The notes under the pieces: generated by a model | Database searches by the model: none | Seen by the model: the letters and a program-made list of their open reading frames with translations, nothing else | Told to the model about the DNA's origin: nothing | Shown: positions 35,512 to 43,232 of the stretch, one piece after another | Position numbering within the stretch: the stretch's first letter is position 1 | Layout: each line of letters opens with the position of its first letter | NCBI GenBank assembly: GCA_013298215.1 | Contig: JAAFKE010000005.1 | Location: forward strand, 1-64,000 | Direction: 5' to 3' | Length of the DNA: 64,000 bases | Origin: Cytophagales bacterium | GTDB taxonomy: Bacteria; Bacteroidota; Bacteroidia; Cytophagales; Spirosomataceae | Translations under genes and position numbers: made by a program

Positions 35512-36426
35512 ATGCCCAAACCCACACTGCGCACCCAATACTGGGTGGGCGCCTTACTGGTGCTGGCGGCGGCATTTTGCTTTGCCATGAAGGGTATTTT
35601 TATTAAGTTGGCCTACCAATACCACATCGACACCATCTCTTTGCTCACGCTTCGGATGCTGTTTTCGGCCCCCATCTACGCCGTCATCGCGCTCCAAAAT
35701 GGGCTGCGTCCGGCCACAAAACCACTCCCAGTGCGGCAACTGTGGCACACTGCCGCACTGGGAGTGATGGGCTACTACCTGGCGAGTTTCTTTAACTTTG
35801 AGGCTTTCAACTACATTACGGCCAACTTAGAGCGGATTCTGCTTTTTATTTATCCAACCTTCGTGTTGCTCATTTCGGTGGTATGCTACGGGCGCAAGAT
35901 CACCAAACTTCAGTATGCCGCCTTGGCACTGACCTACTTTGGCATTGCGCTGGCGTTTGTGGAAAACATAGACGCGAGCCAACAAAAAAATACCGTGCTG
36001 GGCGCGTTCTGGGTAATTTTGAGTGGCTTGGTGTACGCATTTTATCTGGTGGGCAGCGGCGCGGTCATTCCTCGGGTGGGGCCGCTGCGGTTCACGTGCT
36101 TTGCCATGCTGTTTGCCACCGTTCCCACGGTGTTGCACTGCGCCGTGGAAAATAATTTGCGCATTTGGCACTACCCCACCGAGGTATATTGGATCAGCCT
36201 GGCAATGGCCATTGGCTCAACGGTCATCCCAACTTTTATGGTTTCGGAGGGCGTAAAGCGCGTGGGGTCGAGCAACGCTTCGATTATTGCCAGTATTGGG
36301 CCGATCTTCACCATATTTTTGGCTACCTCCGTTCTCGGCGAAACAATCTCCGCCCTGCAAGTAGCTGGCACCGTGTTGGTACTAACTGGCGTATTTTTGG
36401 TCGGTTGGAAAGGCTCGGCAATCTAA
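35512..36426 (+). CDS. DMT superfamily (EamA) transporter
   Basis: A 304-residue integral membrane protein with ten predicted hydrophobic spans in two EamA repeats (about residues 10-145 and 155-300). The second repeat has the family ending GSSNASIIASIGPIFTIFLATSVLGETIS. Such proteins export metabolites or amino acids; the substrate is not deducible. It starts three bases after fumC and ends five bases before the convergent helicase gene. There is no sign of a regulator. Confidence 0.9.
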   Translation: MPKPTLRTQYWVGALLVLAAAFCFAMKGIFIKLAYQYHIDTISLLTLRMLFSAPIYAVIALQNGLRPATKPLPVRQLWHTAALGVMGYYLASFFNFEAFNYITANLERILLFIYPTFVLLISVVCYGRKITKLQYAALALTYFGIALAFVENIDASQQKNTVLGAFWVILSGLVYAFYLVGSGAVIPRVGPLRFTCFAMLFATVPTVLHCAVENNLRIWHYPTEVYWISLAMAIGSTVIPTFMVSEGVKRVGSSNASIIASIGPIFTIFLATSVLGETISALQVAGTVLVLTGVFLVGWKGSAI

Positions 36427-36431
36427 AAACA

Positions 36432-37763
36432 TTACTCCCGGTTTCGGTTCTCGTAAGAGCGCCCGTATTTCTTCTTTTTTTCTGCCACGTGGTTGCGCCG
36501 CACGTTCACCTTGCTATTTTTTTCGGATTTTTCGTGGAACGCTGGCCCCAGATTATCCTTCAACGATTTTTTTATGGGGGGTACTTTAAAAGGTATTTTT
36601 GGCTGTTCATCAAACAAAATTCGCTCCGAAATCTCCACGCCGTCGGGTAGCTCCGAGGCGGGCACGACGTAATTCATCAATTTTTCTATTTCTGTGAGGT
36701 ACTCCGCCTCTTTGTCGGTCACAAACGAAAACGCGATTCCTTTTCTGCCCACTCGGCCCGTCCTGCCGATGCGGTGTACGTATATTTCGGGCACATCGGG
36801 CAGATCAAAATTGACCACGTGCGTTACCTCGGCCACGTCCAAGCCCCGCGCTATCACGTCGGTGGCAATGAGCACTTGGCAAATGCCCGCGTCAAAATCT
36901 TGCACCACCCCAAATCGGTGGTTTTGACTTTTGTTTGAGTGAATAACGTTTACCGCCCCCGCACTAAATTGCTCCACTATTTGCTCATAAACGAGGTCGG
37001 CCATTGATTTTGTGGAGGCAAAAACCAACACTTTGCTCATATCGGCATTTTGGGTAAGCAGCACTTTGAGCAAATTTATTTTGGTATAAAAATTGGGTAC
37101 TCGGTAGTGCGTCTGCACGATGTTGTCTAACGGTGTGCCAACGGGCGTGGCCTCCACGCGCACTAAATTAGTAAAATAAACGTCGATGAGCTGCTCCACT
37201 TCGGGGGTTATGGTGGCCGAAAACAAGAGGTTCTGACGGCGCACGGGCAGTTGGTCAAAAATGTGTTTGAGCTGCGCCCTAAAACCCAAGTTGAGCATCT
37301 CGTCGAACTCATCGATCACCAATTTTTTAATGCTCTTGGGTTTCAAAACCCCCGTCGATAGCAAGTCCATCAGTCGGCCGGGTGTTCCCACCAACACATC
37401 CGCCCCGAGTGCTACTTGGGCGGCTTGGGGTTTTAGATTAACCCCGCCGTAAACGCCCACTACCCTCAAAGTCAGGTATTTACTTAGTTTTTCGACAGCC
37501 TCGACCACCTGCACCACCAGCTCGCGCGTGGGCACAATAATGAGCAACTGAGGGAGGGTATCTTTCGAAAACTGAAATTGCCGCAGGCAGGGCAGCAAGT
37601 ACGCGAAGGTTTTGCCAGTGCCCGTCTGGGCAATGCCACACACGTCTTTGCCCGACATAACCACCGAAAACACCTTTTCTTGAATGGTGGTGGGCTGCGT
37701 AAGTGCCAGGTCGTCGAGTGCCGACAGCAGTTGTTTGTTGAGGTTGAGGTCGTTGAAAGTCAT
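36432..37763 (-). CDS. DEAD/DEAH-box RNA helicase
   Basis: A 443-residue superfamily 2 helicase. Motifs in order: Q motif QPTTIQEKVF near 22, Walker A AQTGTGKTFAYLLP near 45, PTRELVVQV, GTPGRLMDLL, motif II as VIDEFDEML (Asp-Glu-Phe-Asp in place of DEAD), motif III FSATI, and the C-terminal helicase motifs VFASTKSMADL, ATDVIARGLDVAEVTHVVNFDLP and HRIGRTGRVGRKG. The C-terminus is a basic tail. It likely works in ribosome assembly or RNA decay. The 393-base gap upstream holds no gene. Confidence 0.93.
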   Translation of the reverse strand: MTFNDLNLNKQLLSALDDLALTQPTTIQEKVFSVVMSGKDVCGIAQTGTGKTFAYLLPCLRQFQFSKDTLPQLLIIVPTRELVVQVVEAVEKLSKYLTLRVVGVYGGVNLKPQAAQVALGADVLVGTPGRLMDLLSTGVLKPKSIKKLVIDEFDEMLNLGFRAQLKHIFDQLPVRRQNLLFSATITPEVEQLIDVYFTNLVRVEATPVGTPLDNIVQTHYRVPNFYTKINLLKVLLTQNADMSKVLVFASTKSMADLVYEQIVEQFSAGAVNVIHSNKSQNHRFGVVQDFDAGICQVLIATDVIARGLDVAEVTHVVNFDLPDVPEIYVHRIGRTGRVGRKGIAFSFVTDKEAEYLTEIEKLMNYVVPASELPDGVEISERILFDEQPKIPFKVPPIKKSLKDNLGPAFHEKSEKNSKVNVRRNHVAEKKKKYGRSYENRNRE

Positions 37764-38156
37764 GTATTTTGGAGCGCTCGCTCCCAGCTTTGTGTAAATC
37801 CTAATTTGTGGGTACTAAAACGGTGGGTTGCCTCGGCTATTTTCGGCAAAGACCTCCGCTACCACTGGTAAGTAGAAATTTTGAATTTTGAATGAATAAA
37901 TGATATAATAAACTAATAATCAAGATATTAGGTATTGGAAAAATGTTAATTTTTTAGTTATTACTAATTAAACAACAAAAGAAAGCTAAAACATTCACTC
38001 GAAGGCGATTTTAGGGGCGTTATTTGTTCGGTACACTCCCAAAAAGCCGCGCGTTGAACGCCAACAGCGGCGGCCAAATGAAAGCAAAATAGCCCGCGCG
38101 CGTCAATATCGACCCGCAGCCACCGAAATATGGTTGCGGTGGCGTACCTTTGCGGC
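37764..38156. other. Divergent intergenic region without a supported gene
   Basis: A 393-base gap between the helicase (leftward) and the ABC exporter (rightward). Bases 37870-37990 are markedly A/T-rich. A -7-like TACCTTTG stands at 38145-38152, immediately before the ABC exporter ATG (38157), with no -33 at 19-20 bases. Nothing else is supported. Confidence 0.5.
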
Positions 38157-39989
38157 ATGAAAACATACCTGAGGCTTTTGTCTTTTGCGCGTCCGGTTCG
38201 GCAATATGCCCTGCCTTTTTTTATTTTTTCGTTGTTGGCCAGTGTTTTTGGAATCCTAAATTTTACGCTGCTCATTCCACTTTTAGACGTACTATTCGAC
38301 CAGATCGACGGCACTAAAATAGCATCCTACCAAAAGCCCGAATTTCAGTTTAGTGTCAGCTACCTCACCAAATCGTTCGATTATTATTTCAACAGCACCG
38401 TGCGCGATTTTGGGCGGCAGCGCGCCTTGCAGCTGGTGTGTGGCACCATCGTAGTGTCGGTGTTTTTGGCCAACGTATGCAAGTATTTTTCGGCTCGAAT
38501 CCTCGAGCGTTTCAAGGCCAACATGGTGGCACGTTTGCGCCAAAGTGTTTTCGACAATGCCATCGGGCTGCACCTGGGGTTTTTCTCTAACCAACGAAAA
38601 GGCGACCTCATGTCTCGGTTGGTAACGGACGTTCAAGAAGTAGAAGGCTCAATTGCGGGTTCGTTTTCGGCGGCGTTCAAAGAGGTTTTTACGCTATTTG
38701 TTTATCTTTTTGCGCTCTTTAAGATTTCTACCACACTCACGCTTTTTGCTTTTTTGATAATTCCAGTTTCGGGTATTTTCATTTCTACGATCGTGAAAAA
38801 AATGCGCCAACAGGCCATCGAAGGCCAAGAGCGGCTCAGTAAAATCATCAGCGTGATGGACGAGGCTTTCGGTGGGATGCGGGTAGTGAAGGGCTTCAAC
38901 GCCGAGGCGTTCATAAGCCAGCGGTTCGACGCCGAGAACGAGGGCTACCGACGCGCTACCAGGGCGTTGGCCAACAAACGTGAGATGGCCTCGCCGTTTT
39001 CGGAGTTCATGGGGGTATCGTTGGTGGCGGTTATTTTGCTGTATGGCGGTTCGCTGGTACTGGCAGGCCAGTCTGAACTCACGGCCTCGCAGTTTATTTT
39101 TTACATCGCCACGTTCTCGCAGGTCATGCGCCCAGCCAAAGAAATTGCCAATGCCTTTAGCCAAACCCAACGTGGCTTGGCCTCCGGAGATCGAATCCTG
39201 TCGCTCTTAGACGCACAACCAGCCATTCAAGATGCGCCCGGGGCGGTGGCTATTCAGGCTTTTGAAAGCCAGGTCGAGTTTCAAAATGTGTCGTTTGCTT
39301 ACTTAGACGGCCCCGTGGTGTTGGAGAGTATTCATTTCAAAATGGCCAAGGGGCAAACCGTCGCACTGGTGGGTTCGTCGGGCGGGGGCAAATCGACGAT
39401 TGCCGATTTAGTGCCGCGTTTCTACGATCCGACGCGGGGCGAAATACGAATCGACGGGCTCGATCTGCGCCAAATCAAACAAAAATCGCTCCGTGGGCTC
39501 ATGGGCATTGTGACGCAAGAACCCATTTTGTTTAACGACACCATTCTAAACAACATTGCTTTTGGGAGCAACGCCAGCCTCCAAGCCATAGAGGAGGCCG
39601 CTAAAATTGCCAATGCCCACCAATTTATTATGGCCCAGCCCAACGGCTACCAAACCATGATCGGCGACCGGGGTACTAAACTCTCGGGGGGGCAACGCCA
39701 ACGCTTGAGCATTGCGCGGGCGGTGCTGAAAAACCCGCCAATTTTGATTCTCGACGAGGCCACGTCGGCCTTAGATACGGAGTCCGAAAAACTGGTGCAA
39801 GAGGCCCTGACCAACCTCATGCAAAACCGAACAACGCTCGTTATTGCCCACCGATTGAGTACCATTCAGCACGCCGATGCGATATTGGTGGTGCACCAAG
39901 GCCGCATTATTGAGCGCGGTACGCATCCCGAGCTTCTGGCCGTCGAAGACGGTTTTTACCGAAAACTTAGTTCGATGCAACAGGCATAA
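38157..39989 (+). CDS. ABC transporter, fused permease and ATPase (MsbA-like)
   Basis: A 610-residue exporter half-transporter. Six hydrophobic spans are in residues 15-310. The ATPase domain has Walker A GSSGGGKST (about 407), signature LSGGQRQRLSIARAVL (about 510), Walker B ILILDEATSALD and the H-loop AHRLST. It resembles MsbA/LmrA-type lipid or drug exporters of Bacteroidota; the cargo is not known. ATG 38157 (MKTYLRLLSFA) is preferred to 38130, which overlaps the putative -7 element. Its last 23 bases overlap the convergent DegT gene, tail to tail. Confidence 0.93.
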   Translation: MKTYLRLLSFARPVRQYALPFFIFSLLASVFGILNFTLLIPLLDVLFDQIDGTKIASYQKPEFQFSVSYLTKSFDYYFNSTVRDFGRQRALQLVCGTIVVSVFLANVCKYFSARILERFKANMVARLRQSVFDNAIGLHLGFFSNQRKGDLMSRLVTDVQEVEGSIAGSFSAAFKEVFTLFVYLFALFKISTTLTLFAFLIIPVSGIFISTIVKKMRQQAIEGQERLSKIISVMDEAFGGMRVVKGFNAEAFISQRFDAENEGYRRATRALANKREMASPFSEFMGVSLVAVILLYGGSLVLAGQSELTASQFIFYIATFSQVMRPAKEIANAFSQTQRGLASGDRILSLLDAQPAIQDAPGAVAIQAFESQVEFQNVSFAYLDGPVVLESIHFKMAKGQTVALVGSSGGGKSTIADLVPRFYDPTRGEIRIDGLDLRQIKQKSLRGLMGIVTQEPILFNDTILNNIAFGSNASLQAIEEAAKIANAHQFIMAQPNGYQTMIGDRGTKLSGGQRQRLSIARAVLKNPPILILDEATSALDTESEKLVQEALTNLMQNRTTLVIAHRLSTIQHADAILVVHQGRIIERGTHPELLAVEDGFYRKLSSMQQA

Positions 39990-41115
39990 AAATCGCTTGA
40001 ATACCATCGACAACGCGTTGCAAATCAGACACTTCGAGGTTTGATCCCGACGGTAAACACAGCCCGTTCTCGAAAAGTTGCTCGCACACGCGGCCGCCAA
40101 AAAACGGCGCATCGGCAAAGATCGGTTGCAGGTGCATGGGTTTCCAGAGTGGGCGCGATTCGATGTTTTGGGCTTCCAGGGCCAGTCTAATGCTTTCCCT
40201 GCCCACGCCCCCCGCCTGGGTTGCATCGAGCGTGAAACAACTCAGCCAGCGGTTCGAGAAACTGCCCTCTGCTTGGGGCTGGAACACCAGGCCGTCGATG
40301 TGGCCAAGGTTGCGCTGGTAGAAATCAAAATTGGCCCGCCGCGCCGCCACCCGCGCATCTATAACCCCCATCTGTCCGCGGCCAATACCCGCACAAATGT
40401 TGCTCATCCGGTAGTTGTAGCCGATCTCGGAGTGTTGGTAGTGCGGAGCGGCGTCGCGGGCTTGGGTGGCCAAAAAACGCGCTTTCTGCACCAAACTCTC
40501 ATCGTCCGACAGCAACGCGCCACCACCCGAAGTAGTAATAATTTTGTTTCCGTTGAACGACAAAACACCTATTTTGCCGAAGCTACCCATTTTTTGCCCG
40601 CCGTAGCTGGCACCCAGTGCCTCGGCGGCGTCTTCCACGATCGGTATTTCGTAGCGGGCACAAACGGCCATGATCTCGTTCATCTGGGCGGGCATTCCGT
40701 AGAGGTGAACGGCCATAACAGCCTTGGGCTTTTGGCCCTTTGCCACGTAAAATTTAATGGCTGTTTCGAGTGCTTCGGGGCAGATGTTCCAGGTTTGGGG
40801 CTCGCTGTCGATGAAAACGGGGGTAGCTCCTTGGTAGGCAATTGGATTGGCACTGGCCGAAAACGTAAACGATTGGCACAGCACCACGTCGCCACGGCCA
40901 ACGCCAAGCATAACCAACGCCAGGTGCAAGCCGGCCGTTCCCGACGACAACGCCGCCGCGTGGCCCGCGCCCACGTAGGCGCACAGGTCGCGCTCGAGGC
41001 CGTCCACGTTTGGGCCAAGCGGTGCCACCCAATTGTTGTCAAAGGCTTCATTTACAAACACTTGCTCGCGCCCACTCAGGTGCGGCGACGATAGCCAGAT
41101 TTTAGGTTTGGTCAT
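39967..41115 (-). CDS. DegT/DnrJ/EryC1/StrS aminotransferase
   Basis: A 382-residue PLP-dependent sugar aminotransferase from ATG 41115 (MTKPKIWLSSPHLSG). The cofactor lysine is in VLSFNGNKIITTSGGGALL (about residue 181). The glycine-rich SSGTAGLHLALVMLGVGRGD block binds the phosphate, and EDAAEALGASYGG is conserved. The GNNWVAPLGP-like start (here FDNNWVAPLGPNVD) resembles PglE/LegC-type enzymes that make bacillosamine-class amino sugars. This is an inference; no partner dehydratase is adjacent. The tail overlaps the ABC exporter by 23 bases. Confidence 0.88.
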   Translation of the reverse strand: MTKPKIWLSSPHLSGREQVFVNEAFDNNWVAPLGPNVDGLERDLCAYVGAGHAAALSSGTAGLHLALVMLGVGRGDVVLCQSFTFSASANPIAYQGATPVFIDSEPQTWNICPEALETAIKFYVAKGQKPKAVMAVHLYGMPAQMNEIMAVCARYEIPIVEDAAEALGASYGGQKMGSFGKIGVLSFNGNKIITTSGGGALLSDDESLVQKARFLATQARDAAPHYQHSEIGYNYRMSNICAGIGRGQMGVIDARVAARRANFDFYQRNLGHIDGLVFQPQAEGSFSNRWLSCFTLDATQAGGVGRESIRLALEAQNIESRPLWKPMHLQPIFADAPFFGGRVCEQLFENGLCLPSGSNLEVSDLQRVVDGIQAIFMPVASN

Positions 41116-41136
41116 TTTTAATTCAGCGTACAGCAT

Positions 41137-41242
41137 TAAGGAACATAAAATAAATAAGTAGTTGGATTTTGACATATAAATAGCTGATTATCAAGCGTTA
41201 TTCAACCACTCAATAATTCAATAATTCAAAACTCATTCCTAA
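41137..41242. repeat. Dispersed intergenic repeat A, copy 2
   Basis: Copy of the element at 4117-4230: 65 of 74 bases in the first block and a perfect 20 bases at the end (41223-41242), same strand orientation. Here 12 A/T-rich bases (AATAATTCAATA-like) separate the blocks. It lies about 20 bases upstream of the DegT ATG, so it may carry that gene's promoter. Confidence 0.75.
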
Positions 41243-41250
41243 GATTACAT

Positions 41251-41278
41251 TTCTCTGCAACGAAAATTTTGCAGAGAA
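41251..41278. other. Perfect stem-loop without U tract
   Basis: TTCTCTGCAA (41251-41260) pairs exactly with TTGCAGAGAA (41269-41278) around eight bases. Neither strand is followed by a run of Us, so it is not an obvious terminator. It begins nine bases after repeat A copy 2, between the DegT and TetR genes. Confidence 0.55.
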
Positions 41279-41381
41279 GTCCCAAAATTAACCAATCCAA
41301 ATTGCATAAAAGCACTTAGCTGGGCAAAAGTTACACCCAAACAAAACATGGTGCGTAAAATTGGGGTACGCGCACAGGAAT

Positions 41382-42017
41382 TTATTTATCCAGCGCCTTT
41401 TTGTAGAACTTACTCGTGGCGTATTCGCTTTTTCCAAGTTCGGTGGTGTGTGGCAGCACGATGTTCCAGAGGTGAGTTAGGTAGTTTTCGAGGGTGTCGT
41501 CGTAGATATTTACTATCTTGTTTTGTGATATCCAAAACAGCCCCATCATCCAAATTGTGTGCGTGAGCCTTGCGTAGCTAACAGAATCGGGCGGCGGTTT
41601 AATGCGGTCGGTTCGGATGTAATAATCGAACAACTTGTTGCCATCGGCGATAAATTTGGCCGACCGTACCTCGTTCATTTTTCTGATTTCTGGATACTGC
41701 TGCACAATTTCGAGCAGATCAGTAAAAAAGAAACTGTATTGGTGCTGAAAATGATAAAAGTTCATGTACATTTTTTCGAAGTGCAACAGCGTGGGAGCGC
41801 CAGGCGGCAAAACAAACGCCTCCGTTTCGTCGCGCATGGCTTCGTAGATTGCCCCTATCAGGCTTTCTTTGGTATTGTAGTGGTAGGTCAAATTGCCGGG
41901 GCTCATGCCCGCCGCATCGGCAATTTCTTTGATAGACACATTTTTGTAGCCCTTTTGGTTGAAAAGGCCAATGGCAGTAAAAAGTATTTTGTCTTTTGTT
42001 GAGTGCACGGATAGCAT
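41382..42017 (-). CDS. TetR/AcrR family transcriptional regulator
   Basis: A 211-residue DNA-binding regulator. The helix-turn-helix is in NVSIKEIADAAGMSPGNLTYHYNTKESLIGAIYEAM, about residues 22-57. The remaining helical part (60-205) is the ligand/dimer domain and has no further recognisable motif. ATG 42017 is chosen because a full promoter ends just upstream at 42024; a start at 42026 would lie inside its -7 box. It may act on neighbours or on itself; the divergent gene at 42215 encodes a vWA-like lipoprotein. Confidence 0.9.
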   Translation of the reverse strand: MLSVHSTKDKILFTAIGLFNQKGYKNVSIKEIADAAGMSPGNLTYHYNTKESLIGAIYEAMRDETEAFVLPPGAPTLLHFEKMYMNFYHFQHQYSFFFTDLLEIVQQYPEIRKMNEVRSAKFIADGNKLFDYYIRTDRIKPPPDSVSYARLTHTIWMMGLFWISQNKIVNIYDDTLENYLTHLWNIVLPHTTELGKSEYATSKFYKKALDK

Positions 42018-42023
42018 AAAAAC

Positions 42024-42054
42024 CAAATTTAAACTTAAAAAATAACTACCACAA
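42024..42054 (-). promoter_or_regulatory. Promoter of the TetR gene
   Basis: On the minus strand TTG (42054-42052), 20 bases, then TAAATTTG (42031-42024), a complete match. The expected transcript start is near 42018, at or within a base or two of the ATG at 42017, so the mRNA could be leaderless. Confidence 0.65.
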
Positions 42055-42214
42055 TTATTTTAGTATAAACGTACTAAATTTAGTTGCCGTGGGCGCAACA
42101 TACTAATCAATAAGGGAGTTGCGTTTCAATACTACTGTTTGAAAAAGATGGTAAAGATTGCCAAATCCGAATTTCTAAACCAACTTTGTACGCATACATT
42201 TTACGCAAAAAGCC

Positions 42215-42988
42215 ATGAACAAAAGAGTTTCGGCATCTATATTGGTGCTTTTTTTGGTTTGGGGATGCTCGCTCTTACCCAAAAAGGAGCAAAAACCAGC
42301 CATTACACCGCGCAACCACGCCATCATTTTTATCGATAAAACCCAAAGTGTAAACGTAAACAAGGCTTTTGTGGCTCAAAAGTATCAGCAAGCCATCCGC
42401 GACCTCGTCCAAGAAAACATTCGGCAGCGCGGCGATCAGTTAGAGATTTACTTCATCCACGAAAACACGTCGAAAGCCCGCGCGCTGTCGCTTACGTGCC
42501 AGGCCGAGCTCGAAAACACCCAAAATCTAAGCCCGACCGACCAAGAAGCCGCCCGAACTGTTTTTGATATGGCACTCAAACGCCAACACGCGCTATTTCT
42601 GAACCAGTCTTTGGCCAAACTAAACCTCCAAAACGAGGGTGTATCTAACCAGATGACCGACATCTGGGCCAGCTTGCCCATCATTGCCAAGGCCGCTGCC
42701 GACGACGCACAGGTGAACGTTTATTATTTGAGCGATATGATAGAAAGCGTAAGCGGTGCTGGACGGCGCGATTTTCACGTTCGAGCCCCCCAAGACAACG
42801 CCCAGGCCCAAGAGTGGGCCAAAACGGACGCGAAAAAACTACAAGAAAACAGCCTAAATGCCGCCCAAATAAAAATCTTTCTCCCTTTTGAAGCCACCGC
42901 CTCCACCCGCCAAAACAACCCAACAGTGACCCACTACTGGCAGACACTTTTACAAGAACTGGGCGCGGCAACGGTCGAAGAACGCTAA
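42215..42988 (+). CDS. Lipoprotein with vWA-like domain
   Basis: A 257-residue protein whose signal peptide ends in a lipobox (VWGCS, cysteine near residue 18). The first strand IIFIDKTQSVN (about 38-48) has the DxTxS pattern of a vWA metal-ion-dependent adhesion site. A later NVYYLSDMIESV gives a second strand with aspartate, as in vWA folds. The rest is helical and polar. I do not recognise a named family; role and partners are unknown. A CAACTTTG element 27 bases upstream (42181-42188) with TTG 20 bases before it could be its promoter, one or two bases off consensus. Confidence 0.6.
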   Translation: MNKRVSASILVLFLVWGCSLLPKKEQKPAITPRNHAIIFIDKTQSVNVNKAFVAQKYQQAIRDLVQENIRQRGDQLEIYFIHENTSKARALSLTCQAELENTQNLSPTDQEAARTVFDMALKRQHALFLNQSLAKLNLQNEGVSNQMTDIWASLPIIAKAAADDAQVNVYYLSDMIESVSGAGRRDFHVRAPQDNAQAQEWAKTDAKKLQENSLNAAQIKIFLPFEATASTRQNNPTVTHYWQTLLQELGAATVEER

Positions 42989-43072
42989 AAACGGGCAGTA
43001 TCTCGGCTGGTTTTGAAAAACAAAGGGTGGGGTGCAGTGTCGTTTAGCCTTCAAAAATAAGCATCTCGCCCC

Positions 43073-43101
43073 TTGTTACCCGCGCAAAATTCGTACCTTT
43101 A
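43073..43101 (+). promoter_or_regulatory. Probable promoter of lon
   Basis: TTG (43073-43075), 18 bases, TACCTTTA (43094-43101), one base off TAnnTTTG. The predicted transcript begins near 43106, leaving about 125 bases before the preferred lon ATG at 43233. Confidence 0.45.
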
Positions 43102-43232
43102 CTTTAAATAAGTCTGACACTTCGACCCATTTTGGGTTTGGCACGCTACTTGTACTTATGTTCGCTCCTTTGAGTACGCCGTTGCATTTTATAATTTATG
43201 AGCATGAAGCTGCCATTGTGGCAGTAAAAAAT

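Noticed and set aside
43032-43232. Longer Lon starting at 43032
   Set aside because: The upstream part overlaps the probable promoter at 43073-43101, and the family start matches MSFFNQELQ at 43233.
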